Positions 55,909 through 64,000 of a DNA stretch of 64,000 nucleotides are shown here, piece by piece. The position numbers and the translations under genes were made by a program. Every line of letters begins with the position of its first letter. Within the stretch, counting starts at the first letter, position 1. This stretch comes from Niallia sp. XMNu-256 (lineage in GTDB: Bacteria; Bacillota; Bacilli; Bacillales; Cytobacillaceae). The notes below the pieces were generated by a model. It was not told the DNA's origin and ran no database searches. It saw only the letters and a list, made by a program, of their open reading frames with translations. Location of the stretch: NCBI RefSeq assembly GCF_036670015.1, contig NZ_CP137636.1:2024501-2088500 (forward strand). The letters are read 5' to 3'.

Positions 55909-56553
55909 TTATAAACGAACGGCTGGTAAGCAAGTAATGCTACAGAAACAGGACAGGTCTACATTAATACAAACGCCGGTTTCTTGTAAATCCTCTACTT
56001 TTTCATGATCGATTTGATCACAAAGTGAAAAGTCATGTTGATGCAAACCTTTTTTACCGTCTTGATTGTTTTCATTTGTATCATTGCATTTGTTTTTCGA
56101 ATTAAATGTTAAAAGTTCAAGCTCTGCGCATGCACCTTTTAAATCTTTAATTTTGAAGATATAACTAGAGACACATGCAAGTTTTTTGTCCTTTGGTCCC
56201 TTTCCATGTGTAGTTACTCCTGAAGCTTTAAAAGGCTCACATCCACAGTAGAGAATAAATGGAATTGTATTTTTCCTAGGTTTTTTTGGCTCTTCTAGAA
56301 GTTCTTCGATTGATTCTTTGCAAGAAGAACATTTCTTCTGATAATCTTTTTCGACTTTTCTTTGTGCTTTTAAAATGGCCTCTAGAACTTCCTCAACACA
56401 GACTTGTTCATCCTTTTCATGATTTTTTTCCTTTTCATGTTCTCTTTCTCTTTCCTTTTCCTTTTCCTTTTCCTTTTCTGTGCAATCATGTTGCTTATTA
56501 TCTATAGGAAATTTCTTTGTTTCATAATACTGCCCTTTTTGATGATAATTCAT
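55909..56553 (-). CDS. cotZ: CotY/CotZ-family spore outer-coat protein
   Basis: A 214-residue protein from ATG 56553 (GGAG eight bases upstream). The family landmarks are CVEEVLEAILKAQRKVE, CSSCKESIEEL, NTIPFILYCGCEPFKASG, the strand SSYIFKIKDLKGACAELELL and the C-terminal TGVCINVDLSCFCSITCLP. CotY/CotZ/ExsY proteins crystallise by disulphides into the crust or exosporium basal layer. Odd here is an insertion of about 24 residues of alternating Glu-Lys/Arg (residues 27-50), absent from the usual family. Confidence 0.88.
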   Translation of the reverse strand: MNYHQKGQYYETKKFPIDNKQHDCTEKEKEKEKEREREHEKEKNHEKDEQVCVEEVLEAILKAQRKVEKDYQKKCSSCKESIEELLEEPKKPRKNTIPFILYCGCEPFKASGVTTHGKGPKDKKLACVSSYIFKIKDLKGACAELELLTFNSKNKCNDTNENNQDGKKGLHQHDFSLCDQIDHEKVEDLQETGVCINVDLSCFCSITCLPAVRL

Positions 56554-56768
56554 CTCGATCACTCCTTATAATTGACTATTCCTTTTATCATACGACAAGG
56601 AAAAATTTTTGATTGAACATTATGCCTATTAAAGGAACAATGGGTGTTTATCAAGTTTTTTCACTCAGACATTTAATTGTTCATCATGAAAATGAGTGTG
56701 CTGGGAAAAGATAAGGATGTGCTTTATAGAAAGGTGGCACGAACATGAATTTGATGAGGAGGATTACA

Positions 56769-57281
56769 ATGGGAATTTTAAGTGGAAATCCAATTGATGA
56801 ACCCATGCATTATGGTGAAGTCTCTAGTACATGGGCATTTTTATTAACAGCTAAAGGACTTGTCGCGGGTTATCAAACACACCTAAATCATGCGGGTGAT
56901 GAGGATCTAAGAAAATTGCTCGTTGAAGCGATTGAAGGCTGTCAGCAGGAAGTTAAGCAAATCGAAGCCCTTTTAAAAGCAAATGGAGTCGGCTTGCCTC
57001 CAACACCAGCAGAACGACCTGATGCATGTTTAGAGGATATTCCAGTAGGTGCTCGTTTTGCAGACCAAGAAATTGCTACGATGCTTGCGGCTAATATTGC
57101 GGCTGGACTTGTTGCGTGCAGTGGTGTCATGGGCCAATGTATTCGTGAAGATATTGCAATGATGTTTGGACAATTCCATATTCAAAAAGCTGCGCTAGGT
57201 GCTAAAGTGCTCAGAATGAATAAAGAAAAAGGCTGGTTAATCCCTCCACCTTTACACCATCATAAAGCGGAAGATTGCTAA
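56769..57281 (+). CDS. DUF3231 (CotF-like) protein
   Basis: A 170-residue four-helix-type protein. The helix pair SSTWAFLLTAKGLVAGYQTH and EAIEGCQQEVKQIEALLKAN is followed by the Pro-rich turn GLPPTPAERP and the second helix pair DQEIATMLAANIAAGLVACS and FHIQKAALGAKVLRMNKEKG, ending PPPLHHHKAED. This is DUF3231, a ferritin-like coat family of Bacillus. ATG 56769 follows GAGGAGG; upstream in-frame ATGs lack RBSs. Confidence 0.85.
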   Translation: MGILSGNPIDEPMHYGEVSSTWAFLLTAKGLVAGYQTHLNHAGDEDLRKLLVEAIEGCQQEVKQIEALLKANGVGLPPTPAERPDACLEDIPVGARFADQEIATMLAANIAAGLVACSGVMGQCIREDIAMMFGQFHIQKAALGAKVLRMNKEKGWLIPPPLHHHKAEDC

Positions 57282-57290
57282 AAAAAATGG

Positions 57291-57322
57291 CAGAGAACTA
57301 GGACATCCCTAGTTCTTTTTAA
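57291..57322 (+). terminator. Terminator after DUF3231 gene
   Basis: AGAACTAGG ACAT CCCTAGTTCT followed by TTTTAA. Confidence 0.88.
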
Positions 57323-57411
57323 TTGGATTCATTTACTACCATGAATCAAACATAATTTCCATGCTTCAAAGGCAAAATCATACTATCAAATCTATAACGA
57401 AGGTGATATTT

Positions 57412-57672
57412 GTGAATATAGAAAATTCTTCTTATCAACTAGGTGACATTGTTTATGTCTTTTATCGAAATCCACATACGCAAAATGTAACAAACATTCA
57501 GGAAGCTGCGGTTGTTCAAAACCCTGAAAGACCAGGCGAATTAGCGATCTTTTTATATGAAACGTATTATCCATTATCTGAAGAAATGGCTGTCTACGCG
57601 TCACAAGCAGAGGCGGAGTCAGCTTATGATTATTATTTTGGTGGTTATGGGATCGAGGAGTCTTATCAATGA
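57412..57672 (+). CDS. splA: SplA, regulator of spore photoproduct lyase
   Basis: An 86-residue protein starting at GTG 57412 behind GAAGGTGAT. YQLGDIVYVFYRNPHTQNV then EAAVVQNPERPGELAIFLYE is the SplA pattern. In B. subtilis it is a TRAP-like negative regulator of splB made in the forespore. It overlaps splB by four bases (ATGA at 57669). Confidence 0.9.
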   Translation: MNIENSSYQLGDIVYVFYRNPHTQNVTNIQEAAVVQNPERPGELAIFLYETYYPLSEEMAVYASQAEAESAYDYYFGGYGIEESYQ

Positions 57673-58694
57673 AGCCATTTATGCCAAAACTCGTTTATTT
57701 TGAACCGAAGGCACTTGAATATCCATTAGGGGAAGAGCTTTTTAAAAAATTTAAAGACATGGATGTGGAAATTCGACATACAACCTCCCATAATCAAATA
57801 CGAAACCTGCCTGGGGATAATGACTTTCAACGGTATCGTGTAGCAAAATCAACGTTAGTTGTCGGTTTAAGAAAAACACTTAAATTCGATACATCGAAGC
57901 CTTCTGCTGAGTATGCCATTCCGTTTGCGACTGGCTGTATGGGCCATTGTCATTACTGTTATTTACAAACAACAATGGGCAGTAAACCGTATATCCGTAC
58001 GTATGTGAATGTAGAGGAAATCCTTGAACAAGCTGACAAATACATTGAGGAAAGGGCTCCTGAAATAACGAGGTTTGAAGCAGCTTGTACATCAGACATT
58101 GTTGGGATTGATCATTTAACTCATTCATTAAAAAGAGCCATTGAACATTTTGGTAAATCAGAATATGGGAAGCTTCGATTTGTAACAAAGTTTCATCATG
58201 TCGACCATCTTTTAGATGCAAATCATAATGGCAAAACACGGTTTCGATTTAGCATTAATGCGGATTATGTGATCAAAAATTTTGAACCTGGGACATCCCC
58301 ATTAGCCAAAAGGTTGGAAGCAGCAGCTAAAATAGCTCGAGCGGGATATCCGCTTGGCTTTATCGTGGCACCAATCTATCTTCACGAAGGTTGGGAAGAA
58401 GGGTATTATCATATGTTTGAACGACTGGATGCCGAATTGCCACCCGAAGCTAAAAAAGACTTAACCTTTGAATTTATTCAACATCGTTTTACGAAACCAG
58501 CCAAACGAGTAATCGAAAAAAACTATCCAATGACAAAGCTGGAATTAGATGAGGAAAAAAGGCGATATAAGTGGGGAAAATATGGAATTGGTAAATACAT
58601 TTATCAAAAAGAAGAAGAAGAGGATATAAAAACTCATTTGTATGATTATATGGAAAAGTTTTTTCCTGATGCAAAACTCGAATACTTTACGTAA
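57669..58694 (+). CDS. splB: Spore photoproduct lyase SplB
   Basis: A 341-residue radical SAM enzyme. Cys90, Cys94 and Cys97 (CMGHCHYC) bind the [4Fe-4S] cluster, and Cys140 in EAACTSD is the conserved hydrogen-donor cysteine. It splits the 5-thyminyl-5,6-dihydrothymine spore photoproduct back into thymines during germination. Full length for the family. Translationally coupled to splA; expected control is the forespore sigma G. Confidence 0.97.
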   Translation: MKPFMPKLVYFEPKALEYPLGEELFKKFKDMDVEIRHTTSHNQIRNLPGDNDFQRYRVAKSTLVVGLRKTLKFDTSKPSAEYAIPFATGCMGHCHYCYLQTTMGSKPYIRTYVNVEEILEQADKYIEERAPEITRFEAACTSDIVGIDHLTHSLKRAIEHFGKSEYGKLRFVTKFHHVDHLLDANHNGKTRFRFSINADYVIKNFEPGTSPLAKRLEAAAKIARAGYPLGFIVAPIYLHEGWEEGYYHMFERLDAELPPEAKKDLTFEFIQHRFTKPAKRVIEKNYPMTKLELDEEKRRYKWGKYGIGKYIYQKEEEEDIKTHLYDYMEKFFPDAKLEYFT

Positions 58695-58696
58695 AT

Positions 58697-58754
58697 AAAA
58701 ACATCCATCAAATCGGGTAGCCTTGGGCTCCGGCATGATGGATGTTTTTTCTTC
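58697..58754 (+). terminator. Terminator after splB
   Basis: AAACATCCATCA pairs with TGATGGATGTTT, with an inner hairpin, followed by TTTTTTC. Confidence 0.85.
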
Positions 58755-58764
58755 TTACAAACCT

Positions 58765-59130
58765 TTACTGCATTTGTTGGTTAAGGTCTTCAATACACTC
58801 TTGGATGAGAGTCACAGCTTGACTCATTGAAGCACCGCCGCCAAATGCTGCGGTTACACCAATTGCTTCATAAATTTCTTGTTCTGTACAACCTTCATCA
58901 AGGCAGCCCTTTACATGATAAATAATACAATATTCATCTTGTGAAAACAGACTAATCCCAAGGGCGATCAATTGTTTTTCCTTTTTGGATAGAACGCCTT
59001 CTTTGAAACATTCTTCAGTAAACGCATTAAACTTTGATGCTAGGGAAGGCATTTTCTTAGTAAAGTCTCCAAGTCCCGCCTTGTATTCATATAAAGCGGC
59101 TTCTGTCGGATTTCTAAATTCAGTTTCCAT
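58765..59130 (-). CDS. AhpD/carboxymuconolactone decarboxylase-like protein
   Basis: A 121-residue helical protein. The motif EYCIIYHVKGCLDEGCTEQE (near 72) shows C-x3-H of the AhpD fold, but only one Cys of the usual C-x2-C redox pair, and the helix GVTAAFGGGASMSQAVTL completes the CMD domain. The activity is probably peroxidase-accessory or decarboxylase-like; the substrate is unknown. The start lacks a good RBS. It stands alone between the divergent NMO-like gene and splB. Confidence 0.82.
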   Translation of the reverse strand: METEFRNPTEAALYEYKAGLGDFTKKMPSLASKFNAFTEECFKEGVLSKKEKQLIALGISLFSQDEYCIIYHVKGCLDEGCTEQEIYEAIGVTAAFGGGASMSQAVTLIQECIEDLNQQMQ

Positions 59131-59365
59131 GTCTATTCAACTCCAATATGTATTTTTGTTGGTACCGCAATGATAGTATGAGTAAAAAGATTAAAAAAAT
59201 TCATCCATCATAAAATTAAATTCATGGTTCGCTCATTGTTTTTCTTATATTGATAGTGTAAATAAGGTAAACATTTTTCATGACAAACGTCACTACAATC
59301 GCGAAAAATATCATGCTAAGCTTCAAATAGTTATATTGAAATATTAATTGAAGTGGGGAATTACA

Positions 59366-60310
59366 ATGAACTTTCCATTATTACAAATAGGCCACATGGC
59401 ACCTAAAGTTCCAATCATTCAAGGAGGAATGGGTGTTGGGATTTCATTAAGTAAACTGGCATCAGCTGTTGCAAACGCTGGAGGGATCGGTATTATTTCA
59501 GGAACCGGTATTTCTGTTGAAGAAATGCGATTCCATATCCGGAAAGCCAAAAAAGCCGTAAAAGAATCCGGTGGTTATATCGGGGTAAATGTATTGTTTG
59601 CGATGAGTGATTTCGCTGAAAAAATGAAAGCAGCTCTTGAAGAAAAGGTAGACTTTATTATTTCAGGTGCAGGAATCTCCAGAGATATGTATGCATGGGG
59701 AAGACAGGCTGGGATCCCTGTTTTGTCAATCGTGTCTTCGGCAAAATTAGCGAGAATCTCCCAAAAGCTTGGTGCAGCAGCTGTTGTGGTTGAAGGTTTT
59801 GAAGCTGGCGGCCATTTAGGAACCGATCGCCCCATGTTTGATATCCTTCCAGAAGTAGTTGAGGCTGTTTCGATCCCTGTAATTGCTGCCGGAGGTATTT
59901 TAACGGGTGAAGATATTGCAAAAGCTCTTCTTATTGGGGCTTCTGGTGTACAAATAGGTACAAGATTTGTCGCGAGTGAGGAGTGTGATGCTCCATTAGC
60001 TTTTAAGGAAAGGTATGTGAAGGCTACTAAAGAAGATACATTATTAGTGAAAACAACAGTGGGTTTACAAGGTCGAATTATCAAAAATTCATTTTCTAAT
60101 TTAATCACAACGGGAGAAAAAATAAAAATTACAAAATGTCATGACTGTTTGAAAAATTGTTCCTACCGCTTTTGCACATTGGATTCCCTATACAAAGTAA
60201 TGGAAGGGGATATCGATAATGGTCTTGTTTTTGCAGGTGCTCGAGTACACGAAATAAATGAGATCCTGCCTGTTCAACAAATCATCGATCGATTAACGGA
60301 AGAGTTTTAA
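59366..60310 (+). CDS. Nitronate monooxygenase / FabK-like flavoprotein
   Basis: A 314-residue TIM barrel of the 2-nitropropane dioxygenase family. VPIIQGGMGVGISLSKLASA at the N-terminus, GFEAGGHLGTDRP for FMN phosphate with the catalytic His nearby, AAGGILTGEDIAKALLIGAS and GTRFVASEEC for FMN contact. Near 258-270 it has a four-Cys cluster (CHDCLKNCSYRFC) absent from classic NMOs but seen in FabK-like relatives, which may bind a metal. Starts at ATG 59366. Confidence 0.87.
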   Translation: MNFPLLQIGHMAPKVPIIQGGMGVGISLSKLASAVANAGGIGIISGTGISVEEMRFHIRKAKKAVKESGGYIGVNVLFAMSDFAEKMKAALEEKVDFIISGAGISRDMYAWGRQAGIPVLSIVSSAKLARISQKLGAAAVVVEGFEAGGHLGTDRPMFDILPEVVEAVSIPVIAAGGILTGEDIAKALLIGASGVQIGTRFVASEECDAPLAFKERYVKATKEDTLLVKTTVGLQGRIIKNSFSNLITTGEKIKITKCHDCLKNCSYRFCTLDSLYKVMEGDIDNGLVFAGARVHEINEILPVQQIIDRLTEEF

Positions 60311-60350
60311 TTGACATATGAAGATAGAAAGATGAGTGTTTAACTGTTGT

Positions 60351-60403
60351 AACTAAACACACGCACGAATCCTAGAATGGATGTGTGCGTGTGTTTTTTT
60401 CAA
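60351..60403 (+). terminator. Terminator after NMO-like gene
   Basis: AAACACACGCAC pairs with GTGCGTGTGTTT, followed by TTTTTC. Confidence 0.9.
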
Positions 60404-60410
60404 GATTATA

Positions 60411-60851
60411 TCAATCAGTAATAACCTCTAATTTTGCCACAATAGCCAATAAAATTTGAAGCAATGCTTGAATATTAACTGCGGCTTGTGTGTCAGTTGT
60501 TTTCACTTTAATATTCTTTGAACCATGGATTACTGTTTTTTGAGTATTACGTTGTGTGGACTTAAATAATTGCTTCACGTCTTGAACGACTGCATTGCCC
60601 TTATCTGAGTCAAGAACAGTCACACTAATGACAACAGCAATCGCAGCTTGAATTGCAGCTTGTAGTGAAATAGCTACTTGCGTATCCGTCGTATATACAT
60701 CAACACATTCAGAGTCCTTAATAATGATCCACTCGTAAGATTTTTGTTTATTTACGTTAACTTGATCAGCTTCTTGTGTAACTAAAGCCTGTTCTTCTTT
60801 ATTATTACAAGGATCACAGTGATCTAATGCTCTCCATTTATTTTGTTCCAT
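60411..60851 (-). CDS. cotX: CotX-domain spore crust protein
   Basis: A 146-residue protein starting at ATG 60851 after AGGGGGAAA. Two copies of the CotX-type repeat are visible: VYTTDTQVAISLQAAIQAAI near 50 and VKTTDTQAAVNIQALLQIL near 120, each a hydrophobic helix after a TTDTQ turn. CotX is an insoluble outer-coat/crust protein. It lies in a cotX-cotX-cotW order on the minus strand. Confidence 0.9.
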   Translation of the reverse strand: MEQNKWRALDHCDPCNNKEEQALVTQEADQVNVNKQKSYEWIIIKDSECVDVYTTDTQVAISLQAAIQAAIAVVISVTVLDSDKGNAVVQDVKQLFKSTQRNTQKTVIHGSKNIKVKTTDTQAAVNIQALLQILLAIVAKLEVITD

Positions 60852-60873
60852 CTCTATTTCCCCCTTTATTTTT

Positions 60874-61326
60874 TTACAAAACATCCAAAGTAGCAACCAA
60901 TGAAACTAGAACTTCTAGTAAAGCCTGGATATTAACGGATAAATCAGTATCAACCGTAGTCACTTTGACATCCTTACAGTTATCAATAATGATCTTTTGT
61001 TTATTGCTTTGAACGGAAGTGAAGCTTTGGAATAAGTCTTGTGCAACCGCTTCCCCTTCTTCAGAATCTAGAATCGTAATTCTTAGAACTAAGGCAATCG
61101 CCAATTGTAAGCCTACTTGTAGAGAAACGGCCGCTTGATTGTCCGTTGATTCAACACAACAATTATAAGAATTTTTAATGAAAATGAATTCATCAGATTC
61201 TTGGTCAATATGTGAGAATTGGTCAGCATCTTGAACAACTTCCGCTTTTGGCATTTGTTCTTTTTTGTTGTCATACCATTGGTACCTCATACCATCGTCT
61301 TGTAGTCTATAACTAGTTGATCTCAT
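60874..61326 (-). CDS. CotX-domain spore crust protein, paralogue
   Basis: A 150-residue protein, start at ATG 61326 (spacing to GGAG is long; upstream in-frame starts lack an RBS). The two CotX repeats are ESTDNQAAVSLQVGLQLAIA and VTTVDTDLSVNIQALLEVL. The helix spacing and the text between (TILDSEEGEAVAQDLFQSF) match the gene at 60411, so they are recent relatives. It may take the CotV/CotX role of B. subtilis cotVWXYZ. Confidence 0.87.
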   Translation of the reverse strand: MRSTSYRLQDDGMRYQWYDNKKEQMPKAEVVQDADQFSHIDQESDEFIFIKNSYNCCVESTDNQAAVSLQVGLQLAIALVLRITILDSEEGEAVAQDLFQSFTSVQSNKQKIIIDNCKDVKVTTVDTDLSVNIQALLEVLVSLVATLDVL

Positions 61327-61517
61327 TGTTATTAAACACTCCTTTATTTTTTTTACTCCCTTTACTATATGGAGTTGTCTTACCCAATGATTGGACAAGT
61401 TCCCCAATTTTTTTGTAAAAAACAAACGCTTTATTTCCTTATTTTGATTAATTATTTAAAATCGGCGGTCAAATAAAAACGCCTACGCTCAGGCGTTTAA
61501 ATCGACATATTAATTAA

Positions 61518-61772
61518 TTATTTTTTAAATCGAATCTTTTTTTGTTTTTCAGTTGTCACATTTGAGGCATCTTCATTATCGTTGACAAACTGGTCAACTT
61601 GTTTTGATAAATCGAGAACAAGTTCACGCAGCATTTTCTTTTGTTCATCTGAAATGTTCTTTTTCGCTTCATTGATGTTAATATTATTTTTGCTGAAAAT
61701 ATCGCTTACTAGTAAATCAATGACTTTATTAGGTAATTGTGGATTTTTTGGATCTTGAGATGAATGACTCAT
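61518..61772 (-). CDS. CotW-like spore coat protein
   Basis: An 84-residue protein from ATG 61772 (GGAG eight bases upstream). NKVIDLLVSDIFSKNNININ then ISDEQKKMLRELVLDLSKQV matches the helical core of B. subtilis CotW as I remember it, followed by a basic tail (TEKQKKIRFKK). Its position beside the two CotX genes supports the assignment. Confidence 0.7.
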   Translation of the reverse strand: MSHSSQDPKNPQLPNKVIDLLVSDIFSKNNININEAKKNISDEQKKMLRELVLDLSKQVDQFVNDNEDASNVTTEKQKKIRFKK

Positions 61773-61978
61773 AGGTATCACTCCATTTCTTTGCTTTTCA
61801 TATTCTTGGACAGTATATGCGAGCCTGTCTATAGTTCTTATACGTTTACCTATGAGCCTTAAAATTGGGCAGATGGAAAACCATTCGTATCCTTTTCCTA
61901 GAAATAGTCCTTCGTATAATCGGACATAATAGGGGGAGTTAAGTAATGATAAAAACTAGGAAATAATGAGGTGTATCA

Positions 61979-62944
61979 ATGACCATTGTCCGCCTTGGTT
62001 TTGTAGCAATGAGTACGGAATTAAAAAATGCATCTCCTTCTAAAACGATGACGTTTTCGCAATTTCAGAAAATAAGAGATCGGGAGGCGGCCATTCGTAA
62101 ATTGGAAAGGATCGCTCTTTCAAATTTACATAATACGTTAAGACTTCTTCGACATTGCGCAGCCTATGATATTCATTTTTATCGGTTAACCTCACGACTC
62201 ATTCCTTTGGCCAATCATGAGGAACTTCTTGACTGGAACTATATGAAACCTTTAAAAGAAGATCTTAAAGTGATCGGTGATTTTGCTTTAAAACATAAAA
62301 TTAGAATTGATTTTCATCCGGATCATTTTGTTCTCCTCAATTCACAAAAAAAGGATGTTTTAAAGAATTCCCTCCACACACTCAAACTTCATTATTTATT
62401 ATTGAAGGGGATGGGAATTGATGTCACTCATCGATGTGTGATGCATGTAGGTGGAAACTATAAAGAAACCGATCAATCGCTTGAACGATTCGTAGATAAT
62501 TGGATGGTTGTACCCCGCTCCATTCAAAAAATGATCATGCTAGAAAATGATGATACTTCTTTCACTGTAGAAGATACGTTGTATTTATGTGAAAAGTTGG
62601 GAATTCCGCTCGTATTTGATTACCATCACCATCTCGCCCATCATCACGATATGAATTGGCAGGTTCATTGGGAGCGAATTTTAACAACTTGGAAAGATTC
62701 CCCTTTACCGATCAAAATGCATATTTCAAGCCCAAAAAGTGAGAAAGAATTTCGTCATCATTCAGATTTCATTGATTCTCATATGTTTTTTGATTTTCTT
62801 CAAGAAATAAAGGGAAGCGTAGCGGAAATTTATTGTATGATTGAGGCAAAAAGAAAAGATGAGGCACTTTTTCAATTGATGAAAGAGATTGAAAATAGAG
62901 AGGATATAGACATTATTGATGGGGCATCGTTTTATTTAAAATAA
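61979..62944 (+). CDS. uvsE: UV-damage endonuclease (UvsE/UVDE)
   Basis: A 321-residue TIM-barrel enzyme. VRLGFVAMSTELKNASPSKT at the start, YRLTSRLIPLANHEE, HPDHFVLLNSQ, HVGGNYKETDQS, LENDDTSFTVEDTLYLC and FDYHHHLAHHHD supply the metal-binding Asp/Glu/His ligands, with MHISSPKSEKEFRHHSDFI and MIEAKRKDEAL at the end. It nicks 5' of UV photoproducts. Clearly full length. RBS TGAGGTG. Confidence 0.95.
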   Translation: MTIVRLGFVAMSTELKNASPSKTMTFSQFQKIRDREAAIRKLERIALSNLHNTLRLLRHCAAYDIHFYRLTSRLIPLANHEELLDWNYMKPLKEDLKVIGDFALKHKIRIDFHPDHFVLLNSQKKDVLKNSLHTLKLHYLLLKGMGIDVTHRCVMHVGGNYKETDQSLERFVDNWMVVPRSIQKMIMLENDDTSFTVEDTLYLCEKLGIPLVFDYHHHLAHHHDMNWQVHWERILTTWKDSPLPIKMHISSPKSEKEFRHHSDFIDSHMFFDFLQEIKGSVAEIYCMIEAKRKDEALFQLMKEIENREDIDIIDGASFYLK

Positions 62945-63009
62945 TTTTACTGAAATAGTATGATAGATATAAGAAGAAATAAAAGGGATTTAAAGGTAGG
63001 GAGTTTTTT

Positions 63010-63936
63010 ATGAATAGGATTACTGTAAAACAATTAGCTAAAAAATTAAAGTTAGAAGTGATTGCAGGTGAAGAAGGGCTGGATTACATCATAACGACGG
63101 ATGAAATTCATCGTCCCGGATTGCCGTTAACCGGATATTTCGTTCATTTTCCAAATGAACGCATTCAATTATTGGGTAAATCAGAAATTACCTATTTACA
63201 TTCGTTAACCGAGGAAGAACGGAATAAAAGAATTGGCAATGTCATTAAAAAACGACCGCCTTGTATTATTATTACGCACAATCAAGAAGGATTGACATAT
63301 CTCATTAAGCATTGTAATAAGCATGGGGTTGCCTTACTTCGAGCAAAAGAGCATACAACACGAGTCATTAGTCGTTTGAGTAATTATTTAGAGAAGGAAT
63401 TAGCGCAAAGTATTGGTATTCATGGAGTTTGTATGAACGTTTTTGGGGTTGGTATTTTAATTCGAGGAGAGAGCGCAATCGGGAAAAGTGAAACGGCCTT
63501 GTCTTTGATTGAAAAAGGTCATCGACTCATATCAGACGATTTAGTGATTTTGAAGAATATTGATAATGAGACGCTAATTGGAACACACAATGGAACCAAT
63601 CGTGATTTCTTGTCCCTCCGTGGAATTGGGATGGTGAATGTTCCTAGGCTATACGGTTCAGGTGCCTTTCAAGAAGAAACAATTATAAATTTAGATATTG
63701 TTTTATCAGCATGGGATCAGAATAAATATTATGATGCAATCCATCATTCAAAGGAATACGTGGAGTATTTAGATGTTTCCGTCCCGCATATTGAAATTCC
63801 CGTGCGACCAGGAAGAGATATTGCCGCTTTAATTGAAGTAGCAGCGAAAAATTGGAGATTAGAACAACAAGGATATACGGCATTTAATGAATTCAATCAA
63901 AGAATCCAAGATACAATCCAGGAAAGTTCCTCGTAA
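63010..63936 (+). CDS. HPr kinase/phosphorylase homologue (HprK2-like)
   Basis: A 308-residue HprK. The N-terminal domain (1-130) includes RPGLPLTGYFVHFPNERIQL. The kinase has His138, a P-loop variant GESAIGKSE (153-161), Asp176-Asp177 in HRLISDD, RGIGMVNV for Arg near 204 and RPGRD near 268. Catalytic residues look intact. In Bacillus the main hprK precedes lgt; here the next gene is a UvsE-like gene, so this is probably a second copy. RBS TAGGGAG. Confidence 0.88.
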   Translation: MNRITVKQLAKKLKLEVIAGEEGLDYIITTDEIHRPGLPLTGYFVHFPNERIQLLGKSEITYLHSLTEEERNKRIGNVIKKRPPCIIITHNQEGLTYLIKHCNKHGVALLRAKEHTTRVISRLSNYLEKELAQSIGIHGVCMNVFGVGILIRGESAIGKSETALSLIEKGHRLISDDLVILKNIDNETLIGTHNGTNRDFLSLRGIGMVNVPRLYGSGAFQEETIINLDIVLSAWDQNKYYDAIHHSKEYVEYLDVSVPHIEIPVRPGRDIAALIEVAAKNWRLEQQGYTAFNEFNQRIQDTIQESSS

Positions 63937-63955
63937 TGTATAGGGGGGCATCCGG

Positions 63956-64000
63956 ATGAAGATTCGATTTGGTTATGTGGCTAACGCGCTCGGACTATGG
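63956..64000 (+). CDS. Second UvsE-like gene, 5' end
   Basis: The ATG at 63956 is preceded by GGGGGGCA, and the first 15 codons read MKIRFGYVANALGLW. This matches the opening of B. subtilis UvsE (MIFRFGFVSNAMSLW from memory). The gene runs off the window. Confidence 0.6.
   Translation, partial: MKIRFGYVANALGLW

Overview
The window is a low-GC, spore-forming Bacillota chromosome segment, most likely Bacillaceae. This rests on spore coat and crust genes (CotX, CotW, CotY/CotZ and YheC/YheD families), spore photoproduct lyase with SplA, a B. subtilis-type Fnr with a C-terminal cysteine cluster, NsrR/Hmp, and a BirA-box-controlled bioY-yhfT-yhfS operon. AGGAGG-type ribosome binding sites and frequent TTG/GTG starts fit this. 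I saw no rRNA, tRNA or CRISPR array. No species can be named from the sequence alone.

Layout. Positions 1-23900 are mostly intact household and accessory genes: a YjdM zinc ribbon protein, DMT and MFS transporters, a WGR protein, an Est30-like esterase, a cyclophilin lipoprotein, a coupled acyltransferase/ThiF pair, an HD-GYP phosphodiesterase, the bioY operon, NsrR/Hmp, Fnr beside a deleted narK, a PAS histidine kinase and a GSDH-fold protein. Positions 24600-31000 are a decayed accessory zone: a prophage replication module (DnaD-like and DnaB-like pseudogenes), a possible group II intron relic and a frameshifted IS3 element. Positions 31000-47000 interleave presumptive spore-surface genes (DUF2642, a GT2-GT4-pyruvyltransferase operon, a tail-collar protein, a small Cys protein, three YheC/YheD ATP-grasp genes) with wrecked IS66, IS21 and IS110 elements.

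Positions 47400-61800 form a spore-envelope island. It holds a metal-ligand-rich repeat protein, four paralogues sharing a SPOCS/DUF3794-like domain (one with a six-fold acidic repeat), a ParM-like actin with a small partner gene, a CotY/CotZ protein, a DUF3231 coat protein, splAB, two CotX-domain proteins and a CotW-like protein. Positions 61979-64000 carry a UV-damage endonuclease, an HPr kinase homologue and the start of a second UvsE-like gene.

Two families of ORF-less, structured intergenic repeats are scattered through the window: family A with three copies and family B with two. Their architecture recalls IS200/IS605 ends with OrfB/TnpB-associated RNA, yet no TnpB gene is present here.

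The parts that best repay study are the repeats, the acyltransferase/ThiF pair, the biotin-controlled operon whose thiolase lacks its second catalytic cysteine, the actin-like pair inside the spore-envelope island, and the SPOCS-like paralogue family.
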